Position numbers and translations under genes: made by a program. Under the pieces are notes generated by a model that saw only the letters and a program-made list of their open reading frames with translations, was not told where the DNA came from and did not search any database. Shown here in pieces: positions 8,736 to 17,354 of a stretch of DNA of 64,000 bases (position 1 is the stretch's first letter; the number at the start of each line of letters is the position of its first letter). The stretch is taken from NCBI RefSeq assembly GCF_017352195.1, contig NZ_CP071445.1, positions 2,542,001 to 2,606,000 of the forward strand, read 5' to 3'. This DNA is from Sedimentibacter sp. zth1. GTDB lineage: Bacteria > Bacillota > Clostridia > Tissierellales > Sedimentibacteraceae.

Positions 8736-9878
8736 ATGAAACAATTAAAGCGTGTAGTATTAAAAGAGGAATTAGTAGTATTAACAGGTGGTTATAAAAA
8801 AGCAATCATACTAAATCAGTTTATATACTGGTCAGAACGAGTATCAGACTTTGATAAATTTATATTAGAGGAAAAAGAAAGATGTAGCAAAAATGACATA
8901 GAAAATAACCAGGTACTAACAAACGGATGGTTATATAAGTCAGCAGAAGAACTATCAGAAGAAACTATGTTAGGACTATCAAAGTCTAATATGGGAACAC
9001 ATATAAAGTATCTAATAGAAAAAGGTTGGATTAGTGAAAGAAATAATCCAGTATTCAAGTGGGACAGAACAAAACAATATAGAGTAAATATTACAAAAAT
9101 ACAACAAGATTTAATTGAGTTAGGATATGCACTAGAAGGATATCCATTAATGAGAGATATAGAAAGTGTAACACCAAGTTATAAAACAGAACATGCAGAA
9201 AATACAGAAAATTTACCAAGTTCTAAAACAGAACATCGAAGTTCTGAAATAGAACATGCAAGTCACGAAACAGAACATCAAAATTCTAATATAGAACATC
9301 GAAGTACACAAAACAGAACAGCAATACCAGAGATTACTACAGAGATTACTACAGATATATTTAGTCAGTCAGTCAAGAAAGAAATAGATGGACAGACGGA
9401 TGAAGAACTAAGCAATATATTAAACAAAGCAATAAGCTATATAAAAAATTACTACACGGGAGAAGAACAGCAGATACTTGAACAGTCCATGATAGATATA
9501 GCAACATCTGATAAGCTTATAAAGGATCATGATAAGCACGAAAGACTAAAAAATATAACAAGGCTGCTAGACAAAAACATAATAAACTATGCATTAGAAA
9601 AATTTAAAATAACTTGTACAAAATCTATAAAAAATCCTCAGGGATATTTTACAGCTATACTTTACAATATGCTATTTGAATACAGTGCAGTAAATATAGC
9701 AAAGAATAGCGAGAACAATAAACATTCCACATGCAATAAACCTAGTACAAATAAATTTCATAATTTTGATCAAAGAACTGATAAATATACTCCTGAAGAA
9801 TTAAAGCAAATAGGCAAAAAGAATTTTGAAAGAAAACTAAAACAAATAGGCATAAGCATACCTAGGACAGAGGTATAA
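8736..9878 (+). CDS. Replication initiator / replisome organiser-like protein
   Basis: About 380 residues. The first 130 residues form a winged-helix region typical of plasmid and phage initiators (ILNQFIYWSERV, LSEETMLGLSKSNMGTHIKYLIEKGWI). A central low-complexity stretch has repeated KTEH, EIEH, ETEH, NIEH units (about residues 150-190). The C terminus is DnaD-like with NPQGYFTAILYNMLFEY. AGGAGG at 8721-8726 lies 9 bp before ATG 8736; the upstream ATG at 8727 touches the ribosome site and is unlikely. It should melt or mark the element's origin and load the helicase, allowing replication after excision. Confidence 0.75.
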   Translation: MKQLKRVVLKEELVVLTGGYKKAIILNQFIYWSERVSDFDKFILEEKERCSKNDIENNQVLTNGWLYKSAEELSEETMLGLSKSNMGTHIKYLIEKGWISERNNPVFKWDRTKQYRVNITKIQQDLIELGYALEGYPLMRDIESVTPSYKTEHAENTENLPSSKTEHRSSEIEHASHETEHQNSNIEHRSTQNRTAIPEITTEITTDIFSQSVKKEIDGQTDEELSNILNKAISYIKNYYTGEEQQILEQSMIDIATSDKLIKDHDKHERLKNITRLLDKNIINYALEKFKITCTKSIKNPQGYFTAILYNMLFEYSAVNIAKNSENNKHSTCNKPSTNKFHNFDQRTDKYTPEELKQIGKKNFERKLKQIGISIPRTEV

Positions 9879-9879
9879 C

Positions 9880-10425
9880 ATGAAAAATCTAAGGGATGAA
9901 GAACTAAGATTTCCTCAACTAATACACTATTATTCAGACTTTATATTCTTTTTCCTAAAAAGATACTACAAAGAGCTTAATAATGAAATGACTGTACTAG
10001 ATGCAGGATGTGGACATGGTAGAAATTTAAAACTATTATATAGTCTTGGATTTAAAAACATAACGGGCATAGACATCGTAAAACGACAAAATTTTAAAAT
10101 ATGTAATTATCATGAGCTAGACCTAGCCAAAGACAAAATAATCGGTAAATATGACATAGTACTTTGTAACTTTGTATTAATGTTTATAGACACAAAATAT
10201 CAACTATCTGTAATTGATAAATTGATAAATACTACAAACAAATACTTGCTTATAGAAACAAGTCATTTAGATGGACAGTACAGCTACACATGCTATATAC
10301 AAAACTTTTACAATTACATATTAGGAGCAAGAAAAGACGTTCAAATAATCTACTATAATAAAAGCAAAGAGAGGTTAATAATTAAAAAATGGCAAAGCAA
10401 CCAAACGGATATATCAGACAAATAA
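9880..10425 (+). CDS. Class I SAM-dependent methyltransferase
   Basis: 181 residues. Motif I is VLDAGCGHGRNLKLL, followed by ITGIDI (acidic loop for SAM), and YDIVLCNFVLMFI as motif IV. Substrate unknown. It starts one base after the initiator stop and its 3' end overlaps the next gene by 37 bp, so it belongs to a tight operon. It lacks DPPY or PCQ motifs, so it is not an obvious DNA methylase; a small-molecule or protein target is possible. Confidence 0.8.
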   Translation: MKNLRDEELRFPQLIHYYSDFIFFFLKRYYKELNNEMTVLDAGCGHGRNLKLLYSLGFKNITGIDIVKRQNFKICNYHELDLAKDKIIGKYDIVLCNFVLMFIDTKYQLSVIDKLINTTNKYLLIETSHLDGQYSYTCYIQNFYNYILGARKDVQIIYYNKSKERLIIKKWQSNQTDISDK

Positions 10426-10982
10426 CAAAAAGAGATAAAAAACTACTTGTACAACTTGCAAAAACAGGTATGGCAACCGTGGAGCAATCAGAAAAATATG
10501 CAGAAGTTAAAATTAAAAGACTAAAGAGACTAGAACGTTCAAAATATATAAAACTAACAACACTTATAAACGGTGGAAAAGAAACAACAATTATACAACT
10601 AAATAAAAAAGGTAAAAATTATATAAGAGAAACATTAATGTATGATCAAAAGTTAGCAGTTGCAAGCCCAGATCATGTTAGTCATGATATACAATTAGCA
10701 GAAACATATTACAGATTAGAACCTGAATTTCAAGCGACATTTATATGTGAGCATGAGTTAATAAGTCAGATATACGAAGATAAACCATATCTAACAAATA
10801 AACTAGAAACATGTATAGATGCAGCCATAATTACAGTTACCGGAGAAACTATAGGCATAGAAGTTATAGGAAAAACATATACACAGTCAGATATAAACTC
10901 AAAAATACAAATTGCAAAGTCGCACTTAAATTGCACAAAAATAAACTGGATAAATAACACAGGAAAAATATTTAAATACTAA
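10389..10982 (+). CDS. Replic_Relax-type protein, possible MOBC-like relaxase
   Basis: 197 residues. The N-terminal half looks like a winged helix (ITKRDKKLLVQLAKTGMATVEQSEKY...KRLKRLERSKYIKL). The second half has D..II..TGETIGIEVIGKTY, a pattern close to the PD-(D/E)xK-like core of the Replic_Relax family, which includes MobC-type relaxases. It is the best relaxase candidate in the element because no MobA/HUH motif is visible elsewhere. It lies two genes upstream of the VirD4 coupling protein, as relaxases often do. It could instead be a replication accessory factor. Confidence 0.5.
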   Translation: MAKQPNGYIRQITKRDKKLLVQLAKTGMATVEQSEKYAEVKIKRLKRLERSKYIKLTTLINGGKETTIIQLNKKGKNYIRETLMYDQKLAVASPDHVSHDIQLAETYYRLEPEFQATFICEHELISQIYEDKPYLTNKLETCIDAAIITVTGETIGIEVIGKTYTQSDINSKIQIAKSHLNCTKINWINNTGKIFKY

Positions 10983-10995
10983 GGGAGTTGACAAT

Positions 10996-12066
10996 TTGAT
11001 AAAAAAAGTAAGAGACGATGTAATAAAATTAGAATCATATGTAGCAGCTGCATTTAAATACGATGAGGAATTAACAAAGATATTTGAAGTAGGAGGTTAT
11101 TGTCTGGTATCACAGCTAAAAAGCAACTATGGAGAATCAAAAGCAAAGCGGATAATAGAAGATATGCAACAACATAAACTATTAGCTACAGAATACTACT
11201 CAAATTCAAAATATGCATATATAACACAAAACACACTAAAATACCTAGCGAATAAAGATAATCAAACAGAACAAATAAATATAAAAAAAAGGAATATAGA
11301 AAAGTACCCAGCTGAAAAAGTGTTAATAGCATCTATTCTAAAGTATCAAGTAGAACCAGGATATCCTGAAATAAGACGAACAGAATATATAAAACAAATG
11401 CAACAAAAAATTATTGAAATAAAAGGAATCAATAAACCAATACCACAAGAAGCATTAGAAAAAAGCAAAGAGAAATATATTAAAAGCAAAGAAGGAGTAA
11501 CTAAGCTAATAAATCTAATTACCCAATGTGAGCCGGAAAATGAAACATTAAAAAATATAATACGTATGACACAAGATAAATATCAAGAGACATTAGTAAA
11601 ATATGATGATCAAATAAAACAAGTAAAAAAAGCAGAGCAAAAGCTTGAAACATATACAAAAGGCTTAATAAACCTATATGATATATCAAAACAAATATTA
11701 TTACCAGTAGACAACGAAACATTAAAATACTATATCATAGATTATACCAAGATAAAATCATTATCAAAATATTTTAGCAATATATACAAATTTGAAAAAA
11801 CTATAGGCAAAATATTTAAAAACATAAATATATATGTCATAAGCTATAAAAGAGAAAGATATAGAAAATTTGCAAATAAGCTAAAGAAATATCTCAAGGA
11901 AAATAAAACAATTAGGAACATAGAAATAATAGAAATAGATACTTGCTATCATTTAGAAAGAATAATTGAAAGAACAAACTACATAGAAAAAGAAACACTA
12001 AAAATAAAACCAAAAGATAAACAAGCATACAAAAAAATAAAAGCAGAATTAAATAAAAACGACTAA
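10996..12066 (+). CDS. Hypothetical protein of the mobilisation operon
   Basis: 356 residues, TTG start with GGGAG upstream. Residues 1-90 look like a DNA-binding winged helix (LTKIFEVGGYCLVSQLKSNYG...AKRIIEDMQQHKLL). The middle is rich in charged helices with coiled-coil character (KEGVTKLINLI...KQVKKAEQKLETYTKGL). The C-terminal part has alternating beta/alpha units (INIYVISYKRERYRKFANKL). I do not recognise the family. It sits between the relaxase candidate and VirD4, so a relaxosome accessory role is possible. Confidence 0.7.
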   Translation: MIKKVRDDVIKLESYVAAAFKYDEELTKIFEVGGYCLVSQLKSNYGESKAKRIIEDMQQHKLLATEYYSNSKYAYITQNTLKYLANKDNQTEQINIKKRNIEKYPAEKVLIASILKYQVEPGYPEIRRTEYIKQMQQKIIEIKGINKPIPQEALEKSKEKYIKSKEGVTKLINLITQCEPENETLKNIIRMTQDKYQETLVKYDDQIKQVKKAEQKLETYTKGLINLYDISKQILLPVDNETLKYYIIDYTKIKSLSKYFSNIYKFEKTIGKIFKNINIYVISYKRERYRKFANKLKKYLKENKTIRNIEIIEIDTCYHLERIIERTNYIEKETLKIKPKDKQAYKKIKAELNKND

Positions 12067-12083
12067 AAGGAGAAAGTAAAAAA

Positions 12084-14135
12084 GTGAAGAAAAAAATTAC
12101 AATAGTTACGATATTAATTATTTTGGCTCTGATATACGGAGCTATTTTTTATGTCATTGGAACAGTATCAAGTATACAAATAAGTAAAATACCAATATCA
12201 CAATATATGAGCAATATATTGCTAAATAAAATTAAACCTTTAGATATAATTCAGAACAAATCAGAGTTGATACATATAATAAAAAATCCACTATTAGCAA
12301 TAAAACAAGCATTTAGTATAAACAAAACTGTGTTTTTAATCATAATGATTATTGTAACTATCCTGGTACTTTATAGACTAGCAATGATAACAATATTTAA
12401 TGAACAAATTTTTAATTATTTAGGATTTAATAAATTAATAAAGGATAAGAAGGGGACATTTGGTACATCAAAATTTGCAGATGCAAAAGATATAAACAAA
12501 ATGAAAAAACAAAAAACACTAGAAAACGAGAAAGGCATAATACTAGGCAGTATAAAAAAGCCATACACATTAGAATCGCTAAAAAAATACAATACAAAAT
12601 ATAGAATAACCATAGGACCAAAAGTTAAAATGCTAAATGGACATGCAATAGTAGTAAGCGGATCAGGAGCTGGTAAAACATTTAACTTTGTACTAACCAA
12701 TGCCATCAATGCTATACGAGATGGTGTAAACGTACTATTTACAGATCCAAAAGGAGAACTGTTTAAAACGCTTAGTAAATATTATGAGCAAAATGGATAT
12801 ACAGTAAGAGTATTAAACTTAATAAACACAGAAAAAAGTGATAGATTTAATCCACTTAGTATAGTAGAAAATGAGCTAGACGTAGTAACATTTATAGATG
12901 TACTATTTGAAAACGCACGTTCACTAGAATCAACAGGAGTAAATGACTTTTGGGACACAGGAGCAAAAGACTTACTAAAAGCAGTTATATTGTACATAAA
13001 AGCAACATATTCTGAAGAAAAACAAAACATGGGTGAAGTATATGACTTAATCATAGAATCAGCAAATATAGAGCAAATGGACTTGCTGTTTGATGATATA
13101 GATGATGACACAGCTATGAAAAGAGCATACAAGTTATTTAGAAATAGTGAAGATAAAGCAAGAGAAGGTATAATACTAGGATTGGGACTTAAACTACAAA
13201 TATTTCAACATAAGGATATAAGAAAACTAACGCAATCGAATGATATAAATATGTACGATTTAAAAACAAAAAAATCAGCTTTTTTTATTATCATGCCAGA
13301 TACACATAATTCATATAACTTTATACCAAGCATATTCATGAACTTTCTATTTATTAAATTACCATATTTACATGACAATACATCAGATGAAAAAATAAAA
13401 AATACTAAGCTTAGAATATTTGCAGATGAGATAGCAAATGTAGGTAAAATAGCAAACCTAAAAAATGTTATAACAACACTTAGAAGTAGAAAAATAGACT
13501 TTTTCCCTATATATCAAAACATAGCACAAATAAAAGAAGTATTCGGAAAAGGATGGGAGACTATAACAGGAAACTGTGACACGTTCATAACGCTAGGAGT
13601 AAATGACGAAGAAACATCAGAGTATATATCAGAAAAATTAGGAAAACAAACAATAAAAACAATATCTAAAAATAAGACTGATGGACTGACAAAAATAGCA
13701 AGTGTAAAACGCTGGAGCATATCAGAGCAACAAAGAGATTTAATGCAGCCATCAGAAGTAAAAAGGTTAAATAAATTCAAATGCATAGCATTTATTAGAG
13801 GTGAAAATCCACTACTACTATACAAATATCCATTTAGTGCATTAGACGAATACAAAGAGATAAAAAAGTTAGAAATAAATATAAATGACTATGTACCAGT
13901 ATATCAGAGACAAAAAGAACCAGAAGAAACAAAACAAGAAAACAAACAATTCGTACTATCAAAGCAACCAGCAGAACCTACAGAAGTTATAGAAAAAGAA
14001 GACCAAAATCAAGAACAGCAGAAAAATCATACAGAACAAGAACAAGAAAAAGAAACACATCAGGAGCAACAAGAAAAGACAAATGAAGAAATAATATTAG
14101 ACATCATGGAAGATGATGACGAAGATATAATATAA
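12084..14135 (+). CDS. VirD4/TraG-type conjugation coupling ATPase
   Basis: 683 residues, GTG start after AAGGAG. Two N-terminal membrane segments (about 5-27 and 90-110) anchor a hexameric motor domain. Walker A is VSGSGAGKTFNF near residue 195, followed by FTDPKGELF. Walker B is LRIFADEIANVGKI. The C-terminal tail (from about 625) is Glu/Gln-rich and likely disordered. It recruits the relaxase-DNA complex and pumps it to the T4SS. It forms an operon with the preceding genes, and a palindromic repeat lies between it and topB. Confidence 0.92.
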   Translation: MKKKITIVTILIILALIYGAIFYVIGTVSSIQISKIPISQYMSNILLNKIKPLDIIQNKSELIHIIKNPLLAIKQAFSINKTVFLIIMIIVTILVLYRLAMITIFNEQIFNYLGFNKLIKDKKGTFGTSKFADAKDINKMKKQKTLENEKGIILGSIKKPYTLESLKKYNTKYRITIGPKVKMLNGHAIVVSGSGAGKTFNFVLTNAINAIRDGVNVLFTDPKGELFKTLSKYYEQNGYTVRVLNLINTEKSDRFNPLSIVENELDVVTFIDVLFENARSLESTGVNDFWDTGAKDLLKAVILYIKATYSEEKQNMGEVYDLIIESANIEQMDLLFDDIDDDTAMKRAYKLFRNSEDKAREGIILGLGLKLQIFQHKDIRKLTQSNDINMYDLKTKKSAFFIIMPDTHNSYNFIPSIFMNFLFIKLPYLHDNTSDEKIKNTKLRIFADEIANVGKIANLKNVITTLRSRKIDFFPIYQNIAQIKEVFGKGWETITGNCDTFITLGVNDEETSEYISEKLGKQTIKTISKNKTDGLTKIASVKRWSISEQQRDLMQPSEVKRLNKFKCIAFIRGENPLLLYKYPFSALDEYKEIKKLEININDYVPVYQRQKEPEETKQENKQFVLSKQPAEPTEVIEKEDQNQEQQKNHTEQEQEKETHQEQQEKTNEEIILDIMEDDDEDII

Positions 14136-14143
14136 AAATTATT

Positions 14144-14162
14144 CTGTCCCCACTGGGGACAG
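14144..14162. repeat. GTCCCC palindrome, copy 1
   Basis: CTGTCCCCACTGGGGACAG, fully palindromic except the centre, between virD4 and topB. One of eight closely matching copies in the element. Confidence 0.9.
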
Positions 14163-14182
14163 TAATTATTTAGGAGGATAAA

Positions 14183-16267
14183 ATGAAAGTAGTAATAGCA
14201 GAAAAACCAAGTGTAGCAAGAGATATAGCAAGAACAATAGGAGCGACAAAAACAAAAGATGGATATATAGAAGGCAATAATTATATAGTAACCTGGTGTA
14301 TAGGGCATTTAGTTGGATTAGCATTTCCATCAAGCTACAATGAAAAATATAAGCAATGGAACATAGAAGACTTACCAATTATACCAGAACAATTCAAATT
14401 TGAAGTATTTAAAAATACAAAAAAGCAATTCAATATCATAAAAGACCTAATAAATAGTTCGAATACAACAGAAGTTATATTTGCAGCAGATGCAGGAAGA
14501 GAAGGAGAACTAATAAACAGACTAGTATACAGTCAAGCAAAATGTACAAAACCAATAAAAAGGCTATGGATAAGTAGTATGACAGAAGAAGCCATCAAAC
14601 AAGGATTTAAAAACTTAAAAGATGGAAAAGAATACGAAAACCTATACAAAAGTGCAGAATGTAGAGCAATAGCAGATTGGTTAATAGGCATAAATGCAAG
14701 TAGAAAATACAGCATAGAGTACTCTAAACTAACATTAGGCAGAGTACAAACACCAACACTAGCTATGATAGTGCAAAGACAAGACGAAATAGACAACTTT
14801 GTATCAACACCATACTATGAAATAGAAGCAGAATATGACACATTTACTGGCAAATACGTAGATGAAAACGGAAAATATAAATTTACTGATGAAAAAGCAG
14901 TAGAAAATATACTAAACAAAACAAAAGGATTTAATGGCATAGTAAAAAACTTATCTAAAAAGCAAAAGAAAAACTATGCACCGCTACCATTTGACTTGAC
15001 AGAACTACAAAGAGAAGCAAATAAAAGATATGGATATACAGCACAAAAAACACTAAATATAGCACAAACATTATACGAAAAACACAAAGCAACAACTTAT
15101 CCAAGAACAGACAGTAGATACCTAAGCGATGATATGATAAGTACTTTTAAAGGTGTACTGGAAGCAGTAAAAAATAACTATCATGAACAAATAATAGATA
15201 CAATCAAATGCTACAACAAACTAAAATGTATCAATAATTTAAAAATCAGCGATCATCATGCAATCATACCAACCAATAAAAAAGTAGATATAAACAATAT
15301 GACAGAAGACGAAAAAAATATATATCAAATGGTCTGTACAAGATTTGTAGTACAATTTTTAGAACCATATCAGTATGAAGAAACAATATTAAACATAGAT
15401 ATTCAAAAGCATATATTTGTGTCAAAAGGTAAAATAGTACTAGCACAAGGATGGAAAGCTATTGAGTGTGACAGCAAACAAATAGAAGAAATGACACTAC
15501 CAAAACTTAATAAAAACGATACAGTTGCAGTAAACAAAACATACAGAGTAGACAAAAAAACAACACCAAAAAAACAATTCACAGAAGCAACACTACTAAC
15601 AGCTATGGAGAATGCAGGACAGTATGTAAAAGATGAGGAACTAAAAGAACAGTTAAAAGAAAAGGGTATAGGAACACCGGCAACAAGAGCAAGTATCATA
15701 GAAAAAATAATAAAAGAACAGTATATAGATAGAAAAAGAAAAAACCTAGTACCAACAGAAAAAGGTATAAATTTAATAACTATAGCACCAACAGAACTAA
15801 CAAGTGCAGAGCTAACAGGAGAATGGGAGCAAAAGTTAAACAAAATTGCAAAAGGAGAAATAAACACTAATACTTTTTTAGATGAAATAAAAAACTTAAC
15901 AAAAAAAATAGTAGAAACAAAAGCAACAAAACAAATAGAGTTCAAAACCAAAAATCATGAAAAAGAAGTTATAGGCATATGTCCAAGATGTAAAAGAAAC
16001 ATATACGAAGGAAAGAAAAACTTCTACTGTGAAGGATATAAAGAAGAACCAAAATGTACATTTGCTATTTGGAAAGACAATAAATTTTATGGTAAAGTTA
16101 CCAAAACACAAGCAAAAAAGCTTCTAAAAGGTGAAAAAGTTCTATTTCAAAAATTAAAAAGTAAAAAAGGAAAAGAATACGAGGCATTTTTAAAGCTAGA
16201 GGATACAGGAAAGTATGTTAATTTGGTGTTTGATAGTTATAACACGTTGAAGAAAAATAGTAAATAA
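14183..16267 (+). CDS. topB: DNA topoisomerase III
   Basis: 694 residues, a type IA topoisomerase. The Toprim domain starts MKVVIAEKPSVARDIA and contains FAADAGREGELI. The catalytic tyrosine lies in TYPRTDSRYL near residue 304, and RVQTPTLAMIV is the usual core motif. The C terminus has a zinc-ribbon-like module (CPRCKRNIY...FYCEGY...CTFAIW) followed by a KLLKGEKV repeat. TAGGAGG precedes the ATG. Such genes are common on conjugative plasmids and ICEs, where they resolve replication or transfer intermediates. Confidence 0.92.
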   Translation: MKVVIAEKPSVARDIARTIGATKTKDGYIEGNNYIVTWCIGHLVGLAFPSSYNEKYKQWNIEDLPIIPEQFKFEVFKNTKKQFNIIKDLINSSNTTEVIFAADAGREGELINRLVYSQAKCTKPIKRLWISSMTEEAIKQGFKNLKDGKEYENLYKSAECRAIADWLIGINASRKYSIEYSKLTLGRVQTPTLAMIVQRQDEIDNFVSTPYYEIEAEYDTFTGKYVDENGKYKFTDEKAVENILNKTKGFNGIVKNLSKKQKKNYAPLPFDLTELQREANKRYGYTAQKTLNIAQTLYEKHKATTYPRTDSRYLSDDMISTFKGVLEAVKNNYHEQIIDTIKCYNKLKCINNLKISDHHAIIPTNKKVDINNMTEDEKNIYQMVCTRFVVQFLEPYQYEETILNIDIQKHIFVSKGKIVLAQGWKAIECDSKQIEEMTLPKLNKNDTVAVNKTYRVDKKTTPKKQFTEATLLTAMENAGQYVKDEELKEQLKEKGIGTPATRASIIEKIIKEQYIDRKRKNLVPTEKGINLITIAPTELTSAELTGEWEQKLNKIAKGEINTNTFLDEIKNLTKKIVETKATKQIEFKTKNHEKEVIGICPRCKRNIYEGKKNFYCEGYKEEPKCTFAIWKDNKFYGKVTKTQAKKLLKGEKVLFQKLKSKKGKEYEAFLKLEDTGKYVNLVFDSYNTLKKNSK

Positions 16268-16290
16268 AAAATATGAAGACTAAAAAAATG

Positions 16291-16313
16291 ACCTGTCCCC
16301 AGTGGGGACGGGT
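16291..16313. repeat. GTCCCC palindrome, copy 2
   Basis: ACCTGTCCCCAGTGGGGACGGGT, a 10-bp stem if one G:T pair is allowed, followed by TTT just after topB. It could also act as a terminator here. Confidence 0.85.
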
Positions 16314-16482
16314 TTAAAATTGTGGTTTAACATTTTAGAATTAACAAAAATAAACCAAAACTAGAACTTATAAACTAAATTATTTATTACATAGTAAAAT
16401 TTATAGTAATTGCATATCTGATTATTTGGTGTTAGTATACATATATAACATATATTAGCATAATGTAATCAAAAATAGATAA

Positions 16483-16612
16483 GTATTTAAAGCTGATTAT
16501 TTGACAGAAGATGCTGTTAAAGTTCTTTATGCTGCAAAAACTAATCCGTCATATTAGCAAAGACTTGTAGATGATGCTATAGAACAAAATACAATAATAA
16601 AAATACATACGA
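16483..16612 (+). pseudogene. Remnant of an unidentified coding sequence
   Basis: One frame reads FKADYLTEDAVKVLYAAKTNPSY, a TAG stop, then QRLVDDAIEQN. The composition looks protein-coding on both sides of the stop, but there is no start and no family was recognised. The flanking 16314-16480 region is AT-rich with nothing else visible. Confidence 0.3.
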
Positions 16613-16624
16613 GGAATTTTAAAT

Positions 16625-17107
16625 ATGAAAAAACTAAAAAAACTAAGCGTTATAATAATAGTAGCATTTATTATTTTTACTAGCTTATACCTTTATAAAT
16701 TGATAAACAAGCCATATATTATACTGAAACAAGTATCAAATAGCTATATATATCAAATAGAAATTAAAGATAACGATAAACTTGTAACAAAAGATTTTTC
16801 TATAGATATGGCTGATAATAAGCAAAGTGAATCTATAATAGAAATTATTTACGACAATCTATTTAAGAAAGTTATTTTTATTAATGAAAAGAAAGTAGAA
16901 ACAAATAATATACGCATTAAAGTTGCGGATATACCATTATCTAGTAGTGAAAAAATACATTCATCATTTGTAATCACTATTTATGAAAATGGATATGTTT
17001 ATATTGAAAGTTCAGATGATGTTGGTTTAGAAACAGGTTATTATAAAATTTTCAAAAATAATTATAACAAAATTTATGAAAAATTAAAGGAAACTTGCTA
17101 CAACTGA
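16625..17107 (+). CDS. Membrane-anchored hypothetical protein
   Basis: 160 residues with an N-terminal signal anchor (KKLSVIIIVAFIIFTSLYLYKLI) and a soluble extracellular part of mixed beta strands. A GAGGAA ribosome site lies 7 bp upstream. No family recognised. It stands between topB and the restriction-modification gene. Confidence 0.6.
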   Translation: MKKLKKLSVIIIVAFIIFTSLYLYKLINKPYIILKQVSNSYIYQIEIKDNDKLVTKDFSIDMADNKQSESIIEIIYDNLFKKVIFINEKKVETNNIRIKVADIPLSSSEKIHSSFVITIYENGYVYIESSDDVGLETGYYKIFKNNYNKIYEKLKETCYN

Positions 17108-17139
17108 CTGTCAGGTCAATTTGAGGTGCTATTTTAAAT

Positions 17140-17283
17140 ATGTATACTAGGCATTCAAATGGGTATATCTGTGTATTATTACCAGAAACTAGTTGTGAGG
17201 AATATAATATTTTATTAGATAGAGTTACGTTAGTAGGAACATTAGAAAATGATAAAATGGTTTTTTTTAGTTCTTATATATAG
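17140..17283 (+). CDS. Possible small protein of 47 residues
   Basis: MYTRHSNGYICVLLPETSCE start, preceded by TTGAGGTG about 10 bp upstream, and ending just before the restriction-modification gene promoter. No known domain; kept only because of its composition and ribosome site. Confidence 0.3.
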   Translation: MYTRHSNGYICVLLPETSCEEYNILLDRVTLVGTLENDKMVFFSSYI

Positions 17284-17354
17284 AATAATTTTATTACAAA
17301 TAGTATTTATACGTGGTATAATAAAAAGGATATTTTATATAGGAGGAGCAAAAA

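Noticed and set aside
12416-15951. Several long minus-strand ORFs opposite virD4 and topB
   Set aside because: Shadow frames of well-supported plus-strand genes; rich in Phe/Ser/Ile as expected for antisense of A-rich coding DNA.
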